A DNA stretch of 64,000 nucleotides from the NCBI RefSeq assembly GCF_049195245.1, contig NZ_JBMIRR010000022.1, positions 124,001 to 188,000 of the forward strand, read 5' to 3'. Numbering within the stretch: position 1 is the first letter of the stretch; every line of letters starts with the position of its first letter. Position numbers and translations under genes: made by a program. The stretch is from Arenimonas sp049195245 (GTDB lineage Bacteria > Pseudomonadota > Gammaproteobacteria > Xanthomonadales > Xanthomonadaceae). Positions 8,184 through 16,796 of this stretch are shown piece by piece. The notes under the pieces are model-generated. The model did not search any database. It saw nothing but the letters and a program-made list of their open reading frames with translations, and had not been told where the DNA came from.

Positions 8184-8743
8184 GTACACAACCGCGCCGC
8201 GGCTCGTGGCGTCGGTTGTCCTGGCTTAGCGCCGCCTGGCTGCTTCCTGTGTGGTTGCTGCTCGGGCTGGCCCGTGGATTGATCGCGGTCATTCCTTTCC
8301 GCCGACTAGCGCAGGCACTTGGGCAGGCGCTAGGACCCGTCGGGTTCGTGCCTACGCTTGATGCTTCTCAGCGGGCCCGTGCAGTTTCGCTCGGCCGGAT
8401 CATCCGGGCCGTGGCCAGACGCACGCCCTGGACATCGAATTGTTTTCCCCAGGCGGTGGTCGCGCGGTGCCTGCTGGGCCTGTATCGCATTCCCTATGTC
8501 CTGCATCTTGGGCTGGCACGGGATGCGTCCGAGCCGACCGGATACCGTGCACACGCCTGGGTGGTGGCAGGGCCGGAGTACATCACCGGCGGAAATGGCT
8601 TTCGCCGCTACCACGTGGTGGGCGCTTTTGCGGCGCCATCCCTGGGCCTGGTGATTTCGCCTCAGCCTTCGGCGACGCGCGCCAGCAACGGCGCCAGCGC
8701 GTCGTCGAACCCCTCCAGCGACCTGGGCCTGCGGAACCGGTAG
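8180..8743 (+). CDS. Lasso leader peptidase B2 (transglutaminase-like)
   Basis: A 187-residue member of the lasso B2 family of cysteine proteases, which cleave the leader with help from B1. Two of the catalytic residues are visible: Cys88 in SNCFPQAVVARCLL and His125 in YRAHAWVV. The acidic third residue is not obvious: the usual Asp region reads AGPEYITGG, with only Glu133 nearby. A hydrophobic stretch (about residues 14-38) precedes the domain, as in many B2 proteins. The start is GTG, overlapping the B1 stop. The last 82 bases overlap the 3' end of the convergent kinase gene, and the Ser/Ala/Asn-rich tail beyond about residue 160 is probably not part of the fold. Confidence 0.88.
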   Translation: MSTQPRRGSWRRLSWLSAAWLLPVWLLLGLARGLIAVIPFRRLAQALGQALGPVGFVPTLDASQRARAVSLGRIIRAVARRTPWTSNCFPQAVVARCLLGLYRIPYVLHLGLARDASEPTGYRAHAWVVAGPEYITGGNGFRRYHVVGAFAAPSLGLVISPQPSATRASNGASASSNPSSDLGLRNR

Positions 8744-9576
8744 ACCTCGATGCAGCGTGCCAGCTCGGCGCACTGCAGGAACAGTGCGCCGCGCGGCCTG
8801 AGCCAGTCGGCCATCTCCGGACGATAGACCGAGGCCATCACCGCTGCCAGCGCCTCGCGCCCCCGCATTGCTTCGATCTGCGGGCCGTGCTCGGTCGCCT
8901 CGATAAGCACCAGCGCGCGGAGCGGCGCTTCCTGGGCCGACGTCAGCGCCGGCTTTCCGAGGTGGAATTTGTCGAAGCGCATCAAGTCACGACTCAGGCC
9001 TTCCGGGCCGATGGCCATGGCTTCGAGTGCATCCCGCCAAAGCTTGACCCGCGGCGGCCCCCGTCGGATAAGCGCCTGCCCGCGATCGGCTACCACCACC
9101 GAAACGTCGTCGCTGAGCAGTTCCCAGCCCTCGCGCTGCTGAAGCCACGCGGCCAGCGTCGATTTTCCGGCTCCGGAGTGGCCCGTGAAGGCCCAGGCGC
9201 CATCGGGTGCCAGCACCGCGCTCGCATGTAACGCCAACAAGCCGCGCTGGTGCAGGACCGCGCCCAGCGCCGTGCCCAGCAGATAGAGCCGGACATCGGC
9301 CGGCTTGTCCTTTGCCTCGTCATCGACCTGCACAACGATGCGCCGGCCACCGGTGGCGTGGTAGCGGGCCACGCCTTCCACGTGGAAGAGGAACTCGCCC
9401 TGGGCCGCCTGCCATTGCGGGCCACGGCCAGTGACCTGCGTCAGCTCCCGCGGCGTGGCGCCCGCGACAATCTCCACGTCCGGTGGGGCGTCCCGGCCCG
9501 CCGCCAGTTCCGGCAGCTCCAGGTCGGACGCGATCTCGAGTCCGTGGACGAGGTAATGGTGGCTTCTTGCGGCCAT
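8662..9576 (-). CDS. HPr-kinase-like lasso tailoring kinase (K)
   Basis: A 304-residue protein with the HPr serine kinase C-terminal fold: Walker A GHSGAGKS (132-139), the preceding conserved LLALHASAV (His117) and LLSDDVSVV (about 153-161). It is not in a phosphotransferase-system context. In the paeninodin cluster a homologous kinase phosphorylates the C-terminal Ser of the precursor; the precursor here also ends in Ser, so the same reaction is a good inference. It lies two bases downstream of the ABC exporter on the same strand, suggesting one operon, and runs convergent into B2 with an 82-base overlap. Confidence 0.85.
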   Translation of the reverse strand: MAARSHHYLVHGLEIASDLELPELAAGRDAPPDVEIVAGATPRELTQVTGRGPQWQAAQGEFLFHVEGVARYHATGGRRIVVQVDDEAKDKPADVRLYLLGTALGAVLHQRGLLALHASAVLAPDGAWAFTGHSGAGKSTLAAWLQQREGWELLSDDVSVVVADRGQALIRRGPPRVKLWRDALEAMAIGPEGLSRDLMRFDKFHLGKPALTSAQEAPLRALVLIEATEHGPQIEAMRGREALAAVMASVYRPEMADWLRPRGALFLQCAELARCIEVYRFRRPRSLEGFDDALAPLLARVAEG

Positions 9577-9578
9577 GA

Positions 9579-11423
9579 TCAGTGCTCCGGGTCCGCAGCG
9601 TCAGGTAGCGTCATTCGCTCCCGGTAGAAATGCGCCTGGCTCTCGAACAGCCGGGCATAGGCGCCATCGCGGGCGATCAGCTCATCGTGGCTGCCGGCCT
9701 CGAGGATCGCGCCGTGCTCGAGCACGTAGATGTAGTCGGCCTGGCGGATGGTGGACAGGCGGTGGCTGATCACCAGCGCCGAGCGGCGGCCGATGATGCT
9801 GCGGAAGTCCTTGAACAGCTCGAACTCGGCGGTGGGGTCGAGCGCGCTGGTGGGTTCGTCCAGCACGATGATGCGCGAGTCGGGCAGGAAGGCGCGCGCC
9901 AGCGCCACCTTCTGCCACTGGCCCTGGCTGATTTCCTGGCCGCCGTCGAACATGCGCGTCAGCGGGGTGTCGTAACCGGCCGGCAGGTCGCGGAGGAAGG
10001 CGTCGGCCCCGGACTTGATGGCGGCCTCCACGACGCGCGGCGAGTCCTCGGGAACGCGCACGTCGCCAAGCCGGATGTTCTCGCGCGCACTGGCCGCGTA
10101 GCGCGCGTAGTCCTGGAAGATCACGCTGAACAGCCGCCGGTAGGGCTCGATGCCGAATTCGCGGACGTCCTGCCCGTCCAGGGTGATGCGGCCGCGGCTG
10201 GGATCGTAGAGGCGGGTCAGCAGCTTGATCAGGCTGGTCTTGCCCGACCCGTTCGCACCGACCAGGGCGACGACGCGGCCTTCGGGAATGTGCAGATGGA
10301 TGTCGCGCAGCACCTCGCGCGTCGTGCCGGGGTAGGTGAACCCCACGCCCTCCACGCGCAGCCCGTCGCCGCGGGCGGGCGGCAGTGGCGCGGCCACCGG
10401 CGCATCCACCAGGGCCGGCTGGATGTCCAGGAACTCGAACAGCAGTCCGACGTAGAGCTGGTCTTCGTACAGCTGCGAGGTCTGCTGCACCATTTCCTGG
10501 CCCATGGCCTGCGCGCGCTGGAAGATCACCAGGAACAGCGCCAGGTCGCCGACGCTGTTGCGGCCCGCCACGGTTTCGTAGGCCAGGAAGCCCAGCGCGC
10601 CGAAGAAGGCGAGCGTGCCGAGCGCGGTGACCAGCAGTTCCAGGCGGGTGCGCCGCGCCCCGATGCGCAGCTGCTCGTCACGGACCTGGCCGCGCAGCGC
10701 ACGGTAGCGATCGGCCAGGTAGTGGCCGAAGTGGCCCAGCCGTATTTCCTTGGCATGGGTGTCGGACGTCATCAGCCAGTCGAGATAACCCGCCTGGCGC
10801 TCCATCTGGGTCCGGCGCTTGCGCCAGTCGTAGAGATGGCGGGTGAAGTAGAGGCGCACCGCCAGCGCCGGCAGTACCACCACCGCCAGGATGGCCAGCA
10901 GCAGCCAGTTGATGGACCCCATCAGCACCACCACGCCGCCCAGCAGCAGCACGTTCTTGCCCAGCATCAGCAGGTTGGTGACCACCTGGGCCGGCCGCTG
11001 GCTGCCTGCGGCGCGGGCCCGCTGCAGGGTGTCGAAGTAGCGCGGGCTCTCGAAGAAGGCCAGGTCGGCGCGGATCGCGCCGGCATGGATCAGCCCGTTG
11101 ATGTGTTCGGCCAGGTACAGGCCCTGCGCCTCGCGTGCAAACGCCGAGACGCTGCGGGCTGCCATGAAGGCCAGCGTGCAGGCGCCCGTGAGCACCACAT
11201 CCCGCAGCAGCCCGTCCATCGCAGGCGCACCGGCGGCGCCCAGCACCGAGGTCACCGAGTCGATCAGGGACTTGATCAGGTAAAGGGCCGCGAGGCCGAA
11301 ACCGATCTCGGCGGCCATCATCAGCGTTCCCAGCACGGTCCAGCCGGGGGCGCTGGCCCACAGCAGCGGCACCATGCGCCGCAGCGCCCGCAGCGGGGCG
11401 GTAAATTTCGAACGTTTGCTCAT
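9579..11423 (-). CDS. Lasso peptide ABC exporter (D)
   Basis: A 614-residue fused ABC transporter: six membrane segments in the first ~330 residues, then a nucleotide-binding domain with Walker A GANGSGKTSL, signature SQGQWQKVALARAF (a SQGQ variant of the usual SGGQ), Walker B IIVLDEPTSALDP and H-loop ISHRLST. No N-terminal peptidase domain is present, so it exports an already cleaved peptide. Position next to the kinase and across from the lasso biosynthetic genes marks it as the D protein, giving export and self-immunity. No isopeptidase gene accompanies the cluster. Confidence 0.88.
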   Translation of the reverse strand: MSKRSKFTAPLRALRRMVPLLWASAPGWTVLGTLMMAAEIGFGLAALYLIKSLIDSVTSVLGAAGAPAMDGLLRDVVLTGACTLAFMAARSVSAFAREAQGLYLAEHINGLIHAGAIRADLAFFESPRYFDTLQRARAAGSQRPAQVVTNLLMLGKNVLLLGGVVVLMGSINWLLLAILAVVVLPALAVRLYFTRHLYDWRKRRTQMERQAGYLDWLMTSDTHAKEIRLGHFGHYLADRYRALRGQVRDEQLRIGARRTRLELLVTALGTLAFFGALGFLAYETVAGRNSVGDLALFLVIFQRAQAMGQEMVQQTSQLYEDQLYVGLLFEFLDIQPALVDAPVAAPLPPARGDGLRVEGVGFTYPGTTREVLRDIHLHIPEGRVVALVGANGSGKTSLIKLLTRLYDPSRGRITLDGQDVREFGIEPYRRLFSVIFQDYARYAASARENIRLGDVRVPEDSPRVVEAAIKSGADAFLRDLPAGYDTPLTRMFDGGQEISQGQWQKVALARAFLPDSRIIVLDEPTSALDPTAEFELFKDFRSIIGRRSALVISHRLSTIRQADYIYVLEHGAILEAGSHDELIARDGAYARLFESQAHFYRERMTLPDAADPEH

Positions 11424-11801
11424 CGACTGGCTTGCCCCGTCCCTGGCCGACGCCGCCCCGGAAGGGCCGTCGCATCGCGGGCGGCATTGTCACGCCTTTT
11501 CACCCGGCTGGCACGCGCACAGGCAGGAAGCACCCGGCTGACACCGATGCACCGCGCCGCGAGGCTGAACCGGAACCTCGGGCGGGCGGTCTGCACTGGG
11601 CGCAGACCGGCAGGGCAGGGTACTCTCGCCACATGGCCGAGCTGTCCGCGGCCGGGCCACGGGCCTCCCCCGCGCCTGTCATGGAATGCTAGTAAACTTC
11701 CGTGACCCTGTTCGCACATTCGCCGATGACCGCCCCCGGGGTTGTTTCGTGAGCCCGCCGGCGTCCCCCAGGGACTTCCGGCCTTAAAACTTTGGCGCGG
11801 T
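11424..11801. other. 378-base divergent region between the lasso exporter and the exopolysaccharide locus
   Basis: No gene is supported here. It must hold the promoter of the exporter-kinase operon (minus) and of the exopolysaccharide operon (plus), but no good -35/-10 pair was found by eye on either strand. A CRP/Clp-like half-palindrome lies at 11701-11716. Sequence immediately before the first exopolysaccharide gene (11786-11801) is locally A/T-rich (TTAAAACTTT) and lacks a clear ribosome binding site. Confidence 0.45.
11701..11716 (+). promoter_or_regulatory. Possible Clp/CRP-like binding site upstream of the exopolysaccharide operon
   Basis: CGTGA-CCCTGT-TCGCA matches the TGTGA-N6-TCACA consensus at 8 of 10 defined positions and lies about 85 bases before the first exopolysaccharide gene. 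In Xanthomonas, the c-di-GMP-responsive regulator Clp controls exopolysaccharide genes through such sites. A single near-match in high-G+C DNA is weak evidence. Confidence 0.3.
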
Positions 11802-12929
11802 ATGGATATTGTTGGGCTCTTCCTACAGTTCGACCTCGAGAGCTGGCTGCGGGCGGCATTCGCCGTGGTCATGTGCGCGGTGGTCATCCCCGCGGTACTG
11901 CCCCTGGCGCGCCGGCTGGGCATGGTCGACCACCCCGGCGGCCGCAAGCAGCATGACGCCGCCATCCCGGTCATCGGGGGCCTGGTCATCTTCATCGCCC
12001 TGGCCCTGACCCACCTGAGCTTCGAATCCGGGCTGTCCCCGCAGTCGCTCACCTTCATCGCCTGCGCCGGCCTGCTGGTCGTGGTCGGTCAGCTGGACGA
12101 CCTGTGGGACCTGCACTGGTCCTGGCGCATCGCCGCCCAGGCGACCGCGGCCCTGATGATGATCTACATCGCGGGACTGCAGGCAACCAACCTGGAGGAC
12201 GTGTTCGGCTTCACGGGCTCCAACATGGGCCTGTTCGCCGTGCCGTTCACCGTATTCATCGTAGTCGGGGTCATCAATGCGCTGAACATGGCCGATGGCG
12301 TCGATGGCCTGGCGGGCAGCCTGTCGCTGGTCTCGCTGATGCTGTTCACGGCGTTCGCGCTGTACGGCGGTGACCTGTCGCTGGCCGAGCGGCTGCTGGC
12401 GCTGTGCGGCTCGCTGGTAGGTTTCCTGCTGTGGAATGCGCGGCTGCCCTGGCAGCCGCGCGCCCGCGTGTTCCTCGGCAACGGCGGCAGCATGCTGCTG
12501 GGCTTCGTGATTGCCTGGACCTCGGTGCGGCTGACCCAGGACCCGGCGCATCCGGTGTCGCCGGTGCTGGGTCCCTGGACGCTGGCGCTGCCGCTGATCG
12601 ATTGCGTGACGCTGATGATCCGGCGCTGGCGCCAAGGCAAATCGCCATTCGCCGCCGATCGCCATCACATGCACCACATGCTGCTCGACGCCGGGTTCTC
12701 GCCCACGTGGGTGGTTCTGATCCTGGCCGGCACGTCGCTGGCGCTGGGCATCGGCGCGGCAGTGGCCCTGAAACTGGGCATCTACCGGCCGCTCCTGGTG
12801 CTGGTGTTCCTGGCGCTCCTGGCCGGCTGGTACGTATTCAGCCGCGACTACGACCGCGCGGTCGCGCGACTGCGCCGCTATTCCCGGCACCCGGACGTCC
12901 CGGCGCCAGAGACGGCCCGGGAGGCCTGA
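11802..12929 (+). CDS. Undecaprenyl-phosphate sugar-1-phosphate transferase (WecA/MraY family)
   Basis: A 375-residue polytopic protein that should load the first sugar phosphate onto undecaprenyl phosphate at the inner membrane. About ten hydrophobic segments are seen. Family motifs are intact: VGQLDDLWDL (Mg-binding Asp pair), NALNMADGVDGLAG and the cytoplasmic His motif DRHHMHHML. The substrate is probably UDP-GlcNAc or a related UDP-HexNAc by homology to WecA. The ATG at 11802 fits the start of the first membrane helix; an in-frame extension to 11742 has no helix. It heads the exopolysaccharide operon, with the phosphatase three bases downstream. Confidence 0.87.
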   Translation: MDIVGLFLQFDLESWLRAAFAVVMCAVVIPAVLPLARRLGMVDHPGGRKQHDAAIPVIGGLVIFIALALTHLSFESGLSPQSLTFIACAGLLVVVGQLDDLWDLHWSWRIAAQATAALMMIYIAGLQATNLEDVFGFTGSNMGLFAVPFTVFIVVGVINALNMADGVDGLAGSLSLVSLMLFTAFALYGGDLSLAERLLALCGSLVGFLLWNARLPWQPRARVFLGNGGSMLLGFVIAWTSVRLTQDPAHPVSPVLGPWTLALPLIDCVTLMIRRWRQGKSPFAADRHHMHHMLLDAGFSPTWVVLILAGTSLALGIGAAVALKLGIYRPLLVLVFLALLAGWYVFSRDYDRAVARLRRYSRHPDVPAPETAREA

Positions 12930-12932
12930 GCC

Positions 12933-13730
12933 ATGCTCGACCTGCATTGCCACATGCTGCCGGGCATCGACGATGGGCCGACCGACATCGCGGTATCGCT
13001 GGCGATGGCCCGCTGCGCCGTGGACGACGGCATCCGGTTCACGGCCTGCACGCCGCACATCTATCCGGGCCTGTACGAAAACGCACGCGCCGGCATCGAG
13101 ACGGCCGTGAATGATTTCCGTCGCGCGCTGGCGGAGGCGGGCATTCCGCTGCAGCTGGGCGTCGGCGCCGACACGCACCTGGCGCCCGACCTGGTGGAAG
13201 GCGTGCGCGACGGCCGGGTGCCGACGATCAACGGAAGCCGTTACCTGCTGCTGGAGCCCCCCCACCATGTGGCGCCACCTCGCTTCGCCGAATCGGTCTT
13301 CAACCTGATGGCCGCCGGCATCGTGCCCGTGATCACCCACCCCGAGCGGCTGAGCTGGATCGAAACGCACTACACGCATTTCGCCGACGTGGTGAAGCAG
13401 GGCGCCTGGATGCAGCTCACCGCGGGCAGCCTGACCGGCCGCTTCGGCAAGCGCCCGCAGTACTGGGCAGAACGCATGCTGGACGAAGGCCTGGTGCACA
13501 TCCTGGCCACCGACTCGCACCACATCGACAAGCGGCCGCCGCTGCTGGCGGAGGGCCGCGAAGCCGCAGCCCGCCGCCTGGGCGCCGAAGAAGCCAACCA
13601 TCTGGTCATCACGCGGCCCCAGGGCATCGTGGATGACGTTTCTCCCGATCAACTGCCGCCCTTACCGGCGCGCCCCGCCAAGGCCAGCGCCCCGCGCGGG
13701 CTATGGCAGCGGCTCTTCGGTACTCCATAA
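12933..13730 (+). CDS. PHP-domain protein-tyrosine phosphatase (CpsB/YwqE type)
   Basis: A 265-residue metal-dependent phosphatase of the polymerase-and-histidinol-phosphatase family. Metal ligands are visible in DLHCHMLPGIDDGP (3-16), THPER (135-139) and TDSHH near residue 190. CpsB-type enzymes dephosphorylate the bacterial tyrosine kinase that controls capsule length; the target here is presumably the kinase encoded at 14502. This phosphatase family is typical of Gram-positive capsule loci but is also seen in Xanthomonadaceae loci, where it replaces the low-molecular-weight Wzb type. Confidence 0.88.
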   Translation: MLDLHCHMLPGIDDGPTDIAVSLAMARCAVDDGIRFTACTPHIYPGLYENARAGIETAVNDFRRALAEAGIPLQLGVGADTHLAPDLVEGVRDGRVPTINGSRYLLLEPPHHVAPPRFAESVFNLMAAGIVPVITHPERLSWIETHYTHFADVVKQGAWMQLTAGSLTGRFGKRPQYWAERMLDEGLVHILATDSHHIDKRPPLLAEGREAAARRLGAEEANHLVITRPQGIVDDVSPDQLPPLPARPAKASAPRGLWQRLFGTP

Positions 13731-13757
13731 TCACCGCCCCGGCGGAATCGAGTGAAT

Positions 13758-14480
13758 ATGAACAAGAAGATCCTGGCCACCTTCGCGGTCCTGATGATGC
13801 TGCTGATCACCGCGTGCGCGGGCAGCAACTCGCAGGCCATCCGCAGCGGCACGGCGCGTGCGGTGACCGCGACCGACGAACTGGGCGAGCCCGATACCCG
13901 CGCGGCCTCGGGCGCCTACACCGGTGCGTCCGAATACCGCGTCGGCGCGCAGGACCTGCTGGAAATCAGCGTGTTCCAGGTGGCCGACCTCAACCGGACG
14001 GTGCGCGTGAACTCCAACGGCCAGATTTCGCTTCCACTGGTCGGCTCGGTGCAGGCCGGTGGCAAGACCGTCCAGGAGCTTGAAGCGGCGATCGCTGGGC
14101 TGCTGACCGAGTCCTACCTGCAGAATCCCCAGGTCACCGTGTTCGTCAAGGAATACACCAGCCAGCGGGTCACGCTGGAGGGCGCGGTCAAGTCGCCGGG
14201 TGTGTACTCGATCACCGGCAAGACGTCGCTGCTGCAGGCCATTGCGATGGGCGGCGGTCTTTCGGATCTGGCCAACCTGCAGGGCGTGGTCGTGTTCCGG
14301 ACGGTGGATGGAAAGAAGATGGCGGCGGTGTTCGACATCCGCGCGATCCGTGCCGGCAATGCTGCCGATCCGCAGATCTACGGCGACGACATCGTGGTGG
14401 TGGACCAGTCCGGTGCCAAGACCGGCCTGAGGCGGATACTGGAAACGCTGCCGGTATTCAATTTGTTCGGCGTTTACTAG
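13758..14480 (+). CDS. Outer-membrane polysaccharide export lipoprotein (Wza/GumB family)
   Basis: A 240-residue lipoprotein with a signal peptide ending in the lipobox ITAC (Cys about residue 20). It carries a polysaccharide export domain (YRVGAQDLLEISVFQV, LPLVGSV) and a SLBB domain (VTLEGAVKSPGVYSI). The protein would form the outer-membrane channel for the exopolysaccharide, working with the Wzc-like kinase just downstream. Start choice is open between ATG 13758 and GTG 13752; GGCGGA lies 5 bases from the GTG and 11 from the ATG. It is shorter than E. coli Wza and closer to GumB in size. Confidence 0.9.
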   Translation: MNKKILATFAVLMMLLITACAGSNSQAIRSGTARAVTATDELGEPDTRAASGAYTGASEYRVGAQDLLEISVFQVADLNRTVRVNSNGQISLPLVGSVQAGGKTVQELEAAIAGLLTESYLQNPQVTVFVKEYTSQRVTLEGAVKSPGVYSITGKTSLLQAIAMGGGLSDLANLQGVVVFRTVDGKKMAAVFDIRAIRAGNAADPQIYGDDIVVVDQSGAKTGLRRILETLPVFNLFGVY

Positions 14481-14501
14481 TTCGCCACGGGATCAAGACT
14501 C

Positions 14502-16796
14502 ATGCATGAGAACAACAATGACTCCGGCCAACCGGGGAATGGCGACAACCTGCCGGCGCCGTCCACCGAGCGTGCGCATGCCTTGATGGCCCAGCGCAAC
14601 CAGGCGATGAGCCTGGATCTGCGACAGCCCGATGCCGCCGAAGCCGATGGCGAGATAGACCTCCTCAGCTATTGGAACGTTCTGCTGAAGCGGCGCTGGA
14701 CGGTCCTCGGTGCCATGGGCATCGTGCTGGCCACCAGCCTGGTCGCCACCTTGCTCACCACGCCGGAGTACCGCGCCACCGTCAGCCTGCAGATCGATCG
14801 GGCAAGCGTCAAAGTGGTCAATGTGGGCGCCACCGAAGGGGAGGCAGCGTACGACTTTGAGTTCTACGCCACCCAGTACGAGCTGCTGCGCAGTCGTGCG
14901 CTGGCGCAGCGCGCAGCGGCGGACCTCGGTCTGACCAACCAGGCGCAGCTTGATCGGCTGGCCATCCCCTCGGCGCTGGACCGCGTCATGTCGGTGTTCG
15001 GCGGTTCAGGCGGCGGCGCGGAGGCTGAAGCCGGCGAGCGCACGTCCGATGAACAGGTCCAGCGCGCGGCGACTGCGTTGATAGCGCGAGGCCTGAAGGT
15101 GTCACCGATTGAAGATACCAAGATCGCCAGGATAAGTTTTGACAGCCCCGACCCGGCATTTGCGGTGCGCGCGGCGAATGCCGTCGCCAACGCGTTTATC
15201 GAAAGCTCGCTCGAGCGCAGGACCGATTCGTCCCTCTACGCCAAGAAGTTCCTGGAAGAGCGACTGGCGGAGCTCAAGCTCAAGCTCGAGGATTCGGAGC
15301 GTCAGCTGGTTGAGTTCGCGCAGAGCGAACAGCTGGTTTCGTCTGGCGGAGAGACCGGGTCATTGAGCGAGCAGAATCTCAGCGCGCTAAATGCAGCCGT
15401 CCAGTCGGCCAGCCAGGAGCGGATCAAGGCCGAAGCCCGCTGGCGCCAGGCGCAGGCGTCGCGTGGCACGGTGCTGCTGGGCGAGCTGGGCGAAAACTCC
15501 ATCATCCAGTCCCTGCAGGAACGCCGCGCGACCCTGATGGCCGAATACTCCGAGAAGCTGGGGCTCTACAAGCCGGCTTACCCGCTGATGATCCAGCTCA
15601 AGACCCAGATCGACGAGGTGGACAAACAGATCGCGGCCGAGATCGAGAACAACAAGGCGGCAATCCAGGCCGAGTTCCTGGCGGTCCAGGAGCAGGAGCG
15701 TCTGTTGGCCGAGCAACTTGCCAATTTGAAGGTCGAGAACCTCGATCTGCAGAACCGGTCCATTCAGTACAACATCTTCAAGCGCGAGGTGGACACCAAC
15801 CGCCAGCTCTATGACGGCCTCCTGCAGCGTTACAAGGAAATCGGCGTCGCCGCGGGCGTCACCACCAACAATATTTCCATCGTGGACCGGGCCGAGAACG
15901 CCGCGCGGTTCAAGCCCAACATGTTGCGCAACCTGTTGATGGGCCTTGTTGCGGGTTTGGCACTTGGCGTGCTGCTGGCGCTGGTGTTCGAGTTCCTCGA
16001 CGACACGCTCAAGAACCCGGAAGACGTCGAAAAGCGCCTCGGGCTGTCGGTGCTGGGCGTGATCCCGCTGCTCAAGGCCCCGATGACGCCGGCCAAGGCG
16101 CTCGAGGACCCCCGGTCGGCCTTCGCCGAGTCTTACCGGTCGGTGCGCACCGCGCTGCAGTTCTCCACCGACCACGGCGTGCCGCGCTGCCTGCTGATCA
16201 CCAGCGCCACGCCGTCCGAGGGCAAGTCCACCACGGCGCTCACGCTGGCCAAGAACTTCGCGCAGCTGGGCAAGCGCGTGCTGATCATCGACTCCGACCT
16301 GCGCAACCCCTCGCTCCACCGCTCGCTCAGCAAGGAGAACAGCAAGGGGCTCAGCAACTACCTGGCCGGCGCCACCAAGGCCACCGAAGTGATCCAGCCC
16401 ACCGAGTTCCCGGGTCTGATGTTCATGCCTGCGGGCCCGCTGCCGCCGAATCCTGCCGAGCTGCTGATGGGCCCGCGAATGCTGTCCCTGCTCAGCACGG
16501 CCGGCGAGAAGTTCGACCAGGTGATCATCGACGGTCCGCCGGTGATGGGCCTGGCCGACGCGCCGATCCTGGCCAACATGGCCACCGGCGTGCTGCTGGT
16601 CGTGGAGTCCGGCGAGACCCGCATCGCGGTGGCCAAGCATGCGCTCAAGCGCCTGGTGGCGGCCCGCGCCCACGTGATCGGCGCGCTGATGACCAAGTTC
16701 AGCAACAAGCACGCGGGCCCGGGTTACGGCTACGGCTCTTACAACTACTATGCGTACGGCGGCAAGGACGAACCCAAGCGGCTGGGCAAGAGATGA
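14502..16796 (+). CDS. Wzc-like polysaccharide co-polymerase and tyrosine autokinase
   Basis: A 764-residue inner-membrane protein. An N-terminal Wzz domain with a first membrane helix (about residues 68-90) is followed by a long periplasmic coiled coil and a second helix near residue 480. The cytoplasmic BY-kinase domain has Walker A TPSEGKSTTAL, Walker A' VLIIDSDLRNPS and Walker B VIIDGPPVMG. The C-terminal tail is tyrosine-rich (GYGYGSYNYYAYGG), the autophosphorylation cluster. It should set chain length and couple synthesis to the Wza-like channel; the phosphatase upstream would reverse its phosphorylation. Confidence 0.93.
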   Translation: MHENNNDSGQPGNGDNLPAPSTERAHALMAQRNQAMSLDLRQPDAAEADGEIDLLSYWNVLLKRRWTVLGAMGIVLATSLVATLLTTPEYRATVSLQIDRASVKVVNVGATEGEAAYDFEFYATQYELLRSRALAQRAAADLGLTNQAQLDRLAIPSALDRVMSVFGGSGGGAEAEAGERTSDEQVQRAATALIARGLKVSPIEDTKIARISFDSPDPAFAVRAANAVANAFIESSLERRTDSSLYAKKFLEERLAELKLKLEDSERQLVEFAQSEQLVSSGGETGSLSEQNLSALNAAVQSASQERIKAEARWRQAQASRGTVLLGELGENSIIQSLQERRATLMAEYSEKLGLYKPAYPLMIQLKTQIDEVDKQIAAEIENNKAAIQAEFLAVQEQERLLAEQLANLKVENLDLQNRSIQYNIFKREVDTNRQLYDGLLQRYKEIGVAAGVTTNNISIVDRAENAARFKPNMLRNLLMGLVAGLALGVLLALVFEFLDDTLKNPEDVEKRLGLSVLGVIPLLKAPMTPAKALEDPRSAFAESYRSVRTALQFSTDHGVPRCLLITSATPSEGKSTTALTLAKNFAQLGKRVLIIDSDLRNPSLHRSLSKENSKGLSNYLAGATKATEVIQPTEFPGLMFMPAGPLPPNPAELLMGPRMLSLLSTAGEKFDQVIIDGPPVMGLADAPILANMATGVLLVVESGETRIAVAKHALKRLVAARAHVIGALMTKFSNKHAGPGYGYGSYNYYAYGGKDEPKRLGKR

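Noticed and set aside
9630..11705. 691-codon plus-strand open frame antisense to the ABC exporter
   Set aside because: A shadow of the exporter gene; the translation is rich in His/Arg/Gln with no domain, while the exporter has all ABC motifs.
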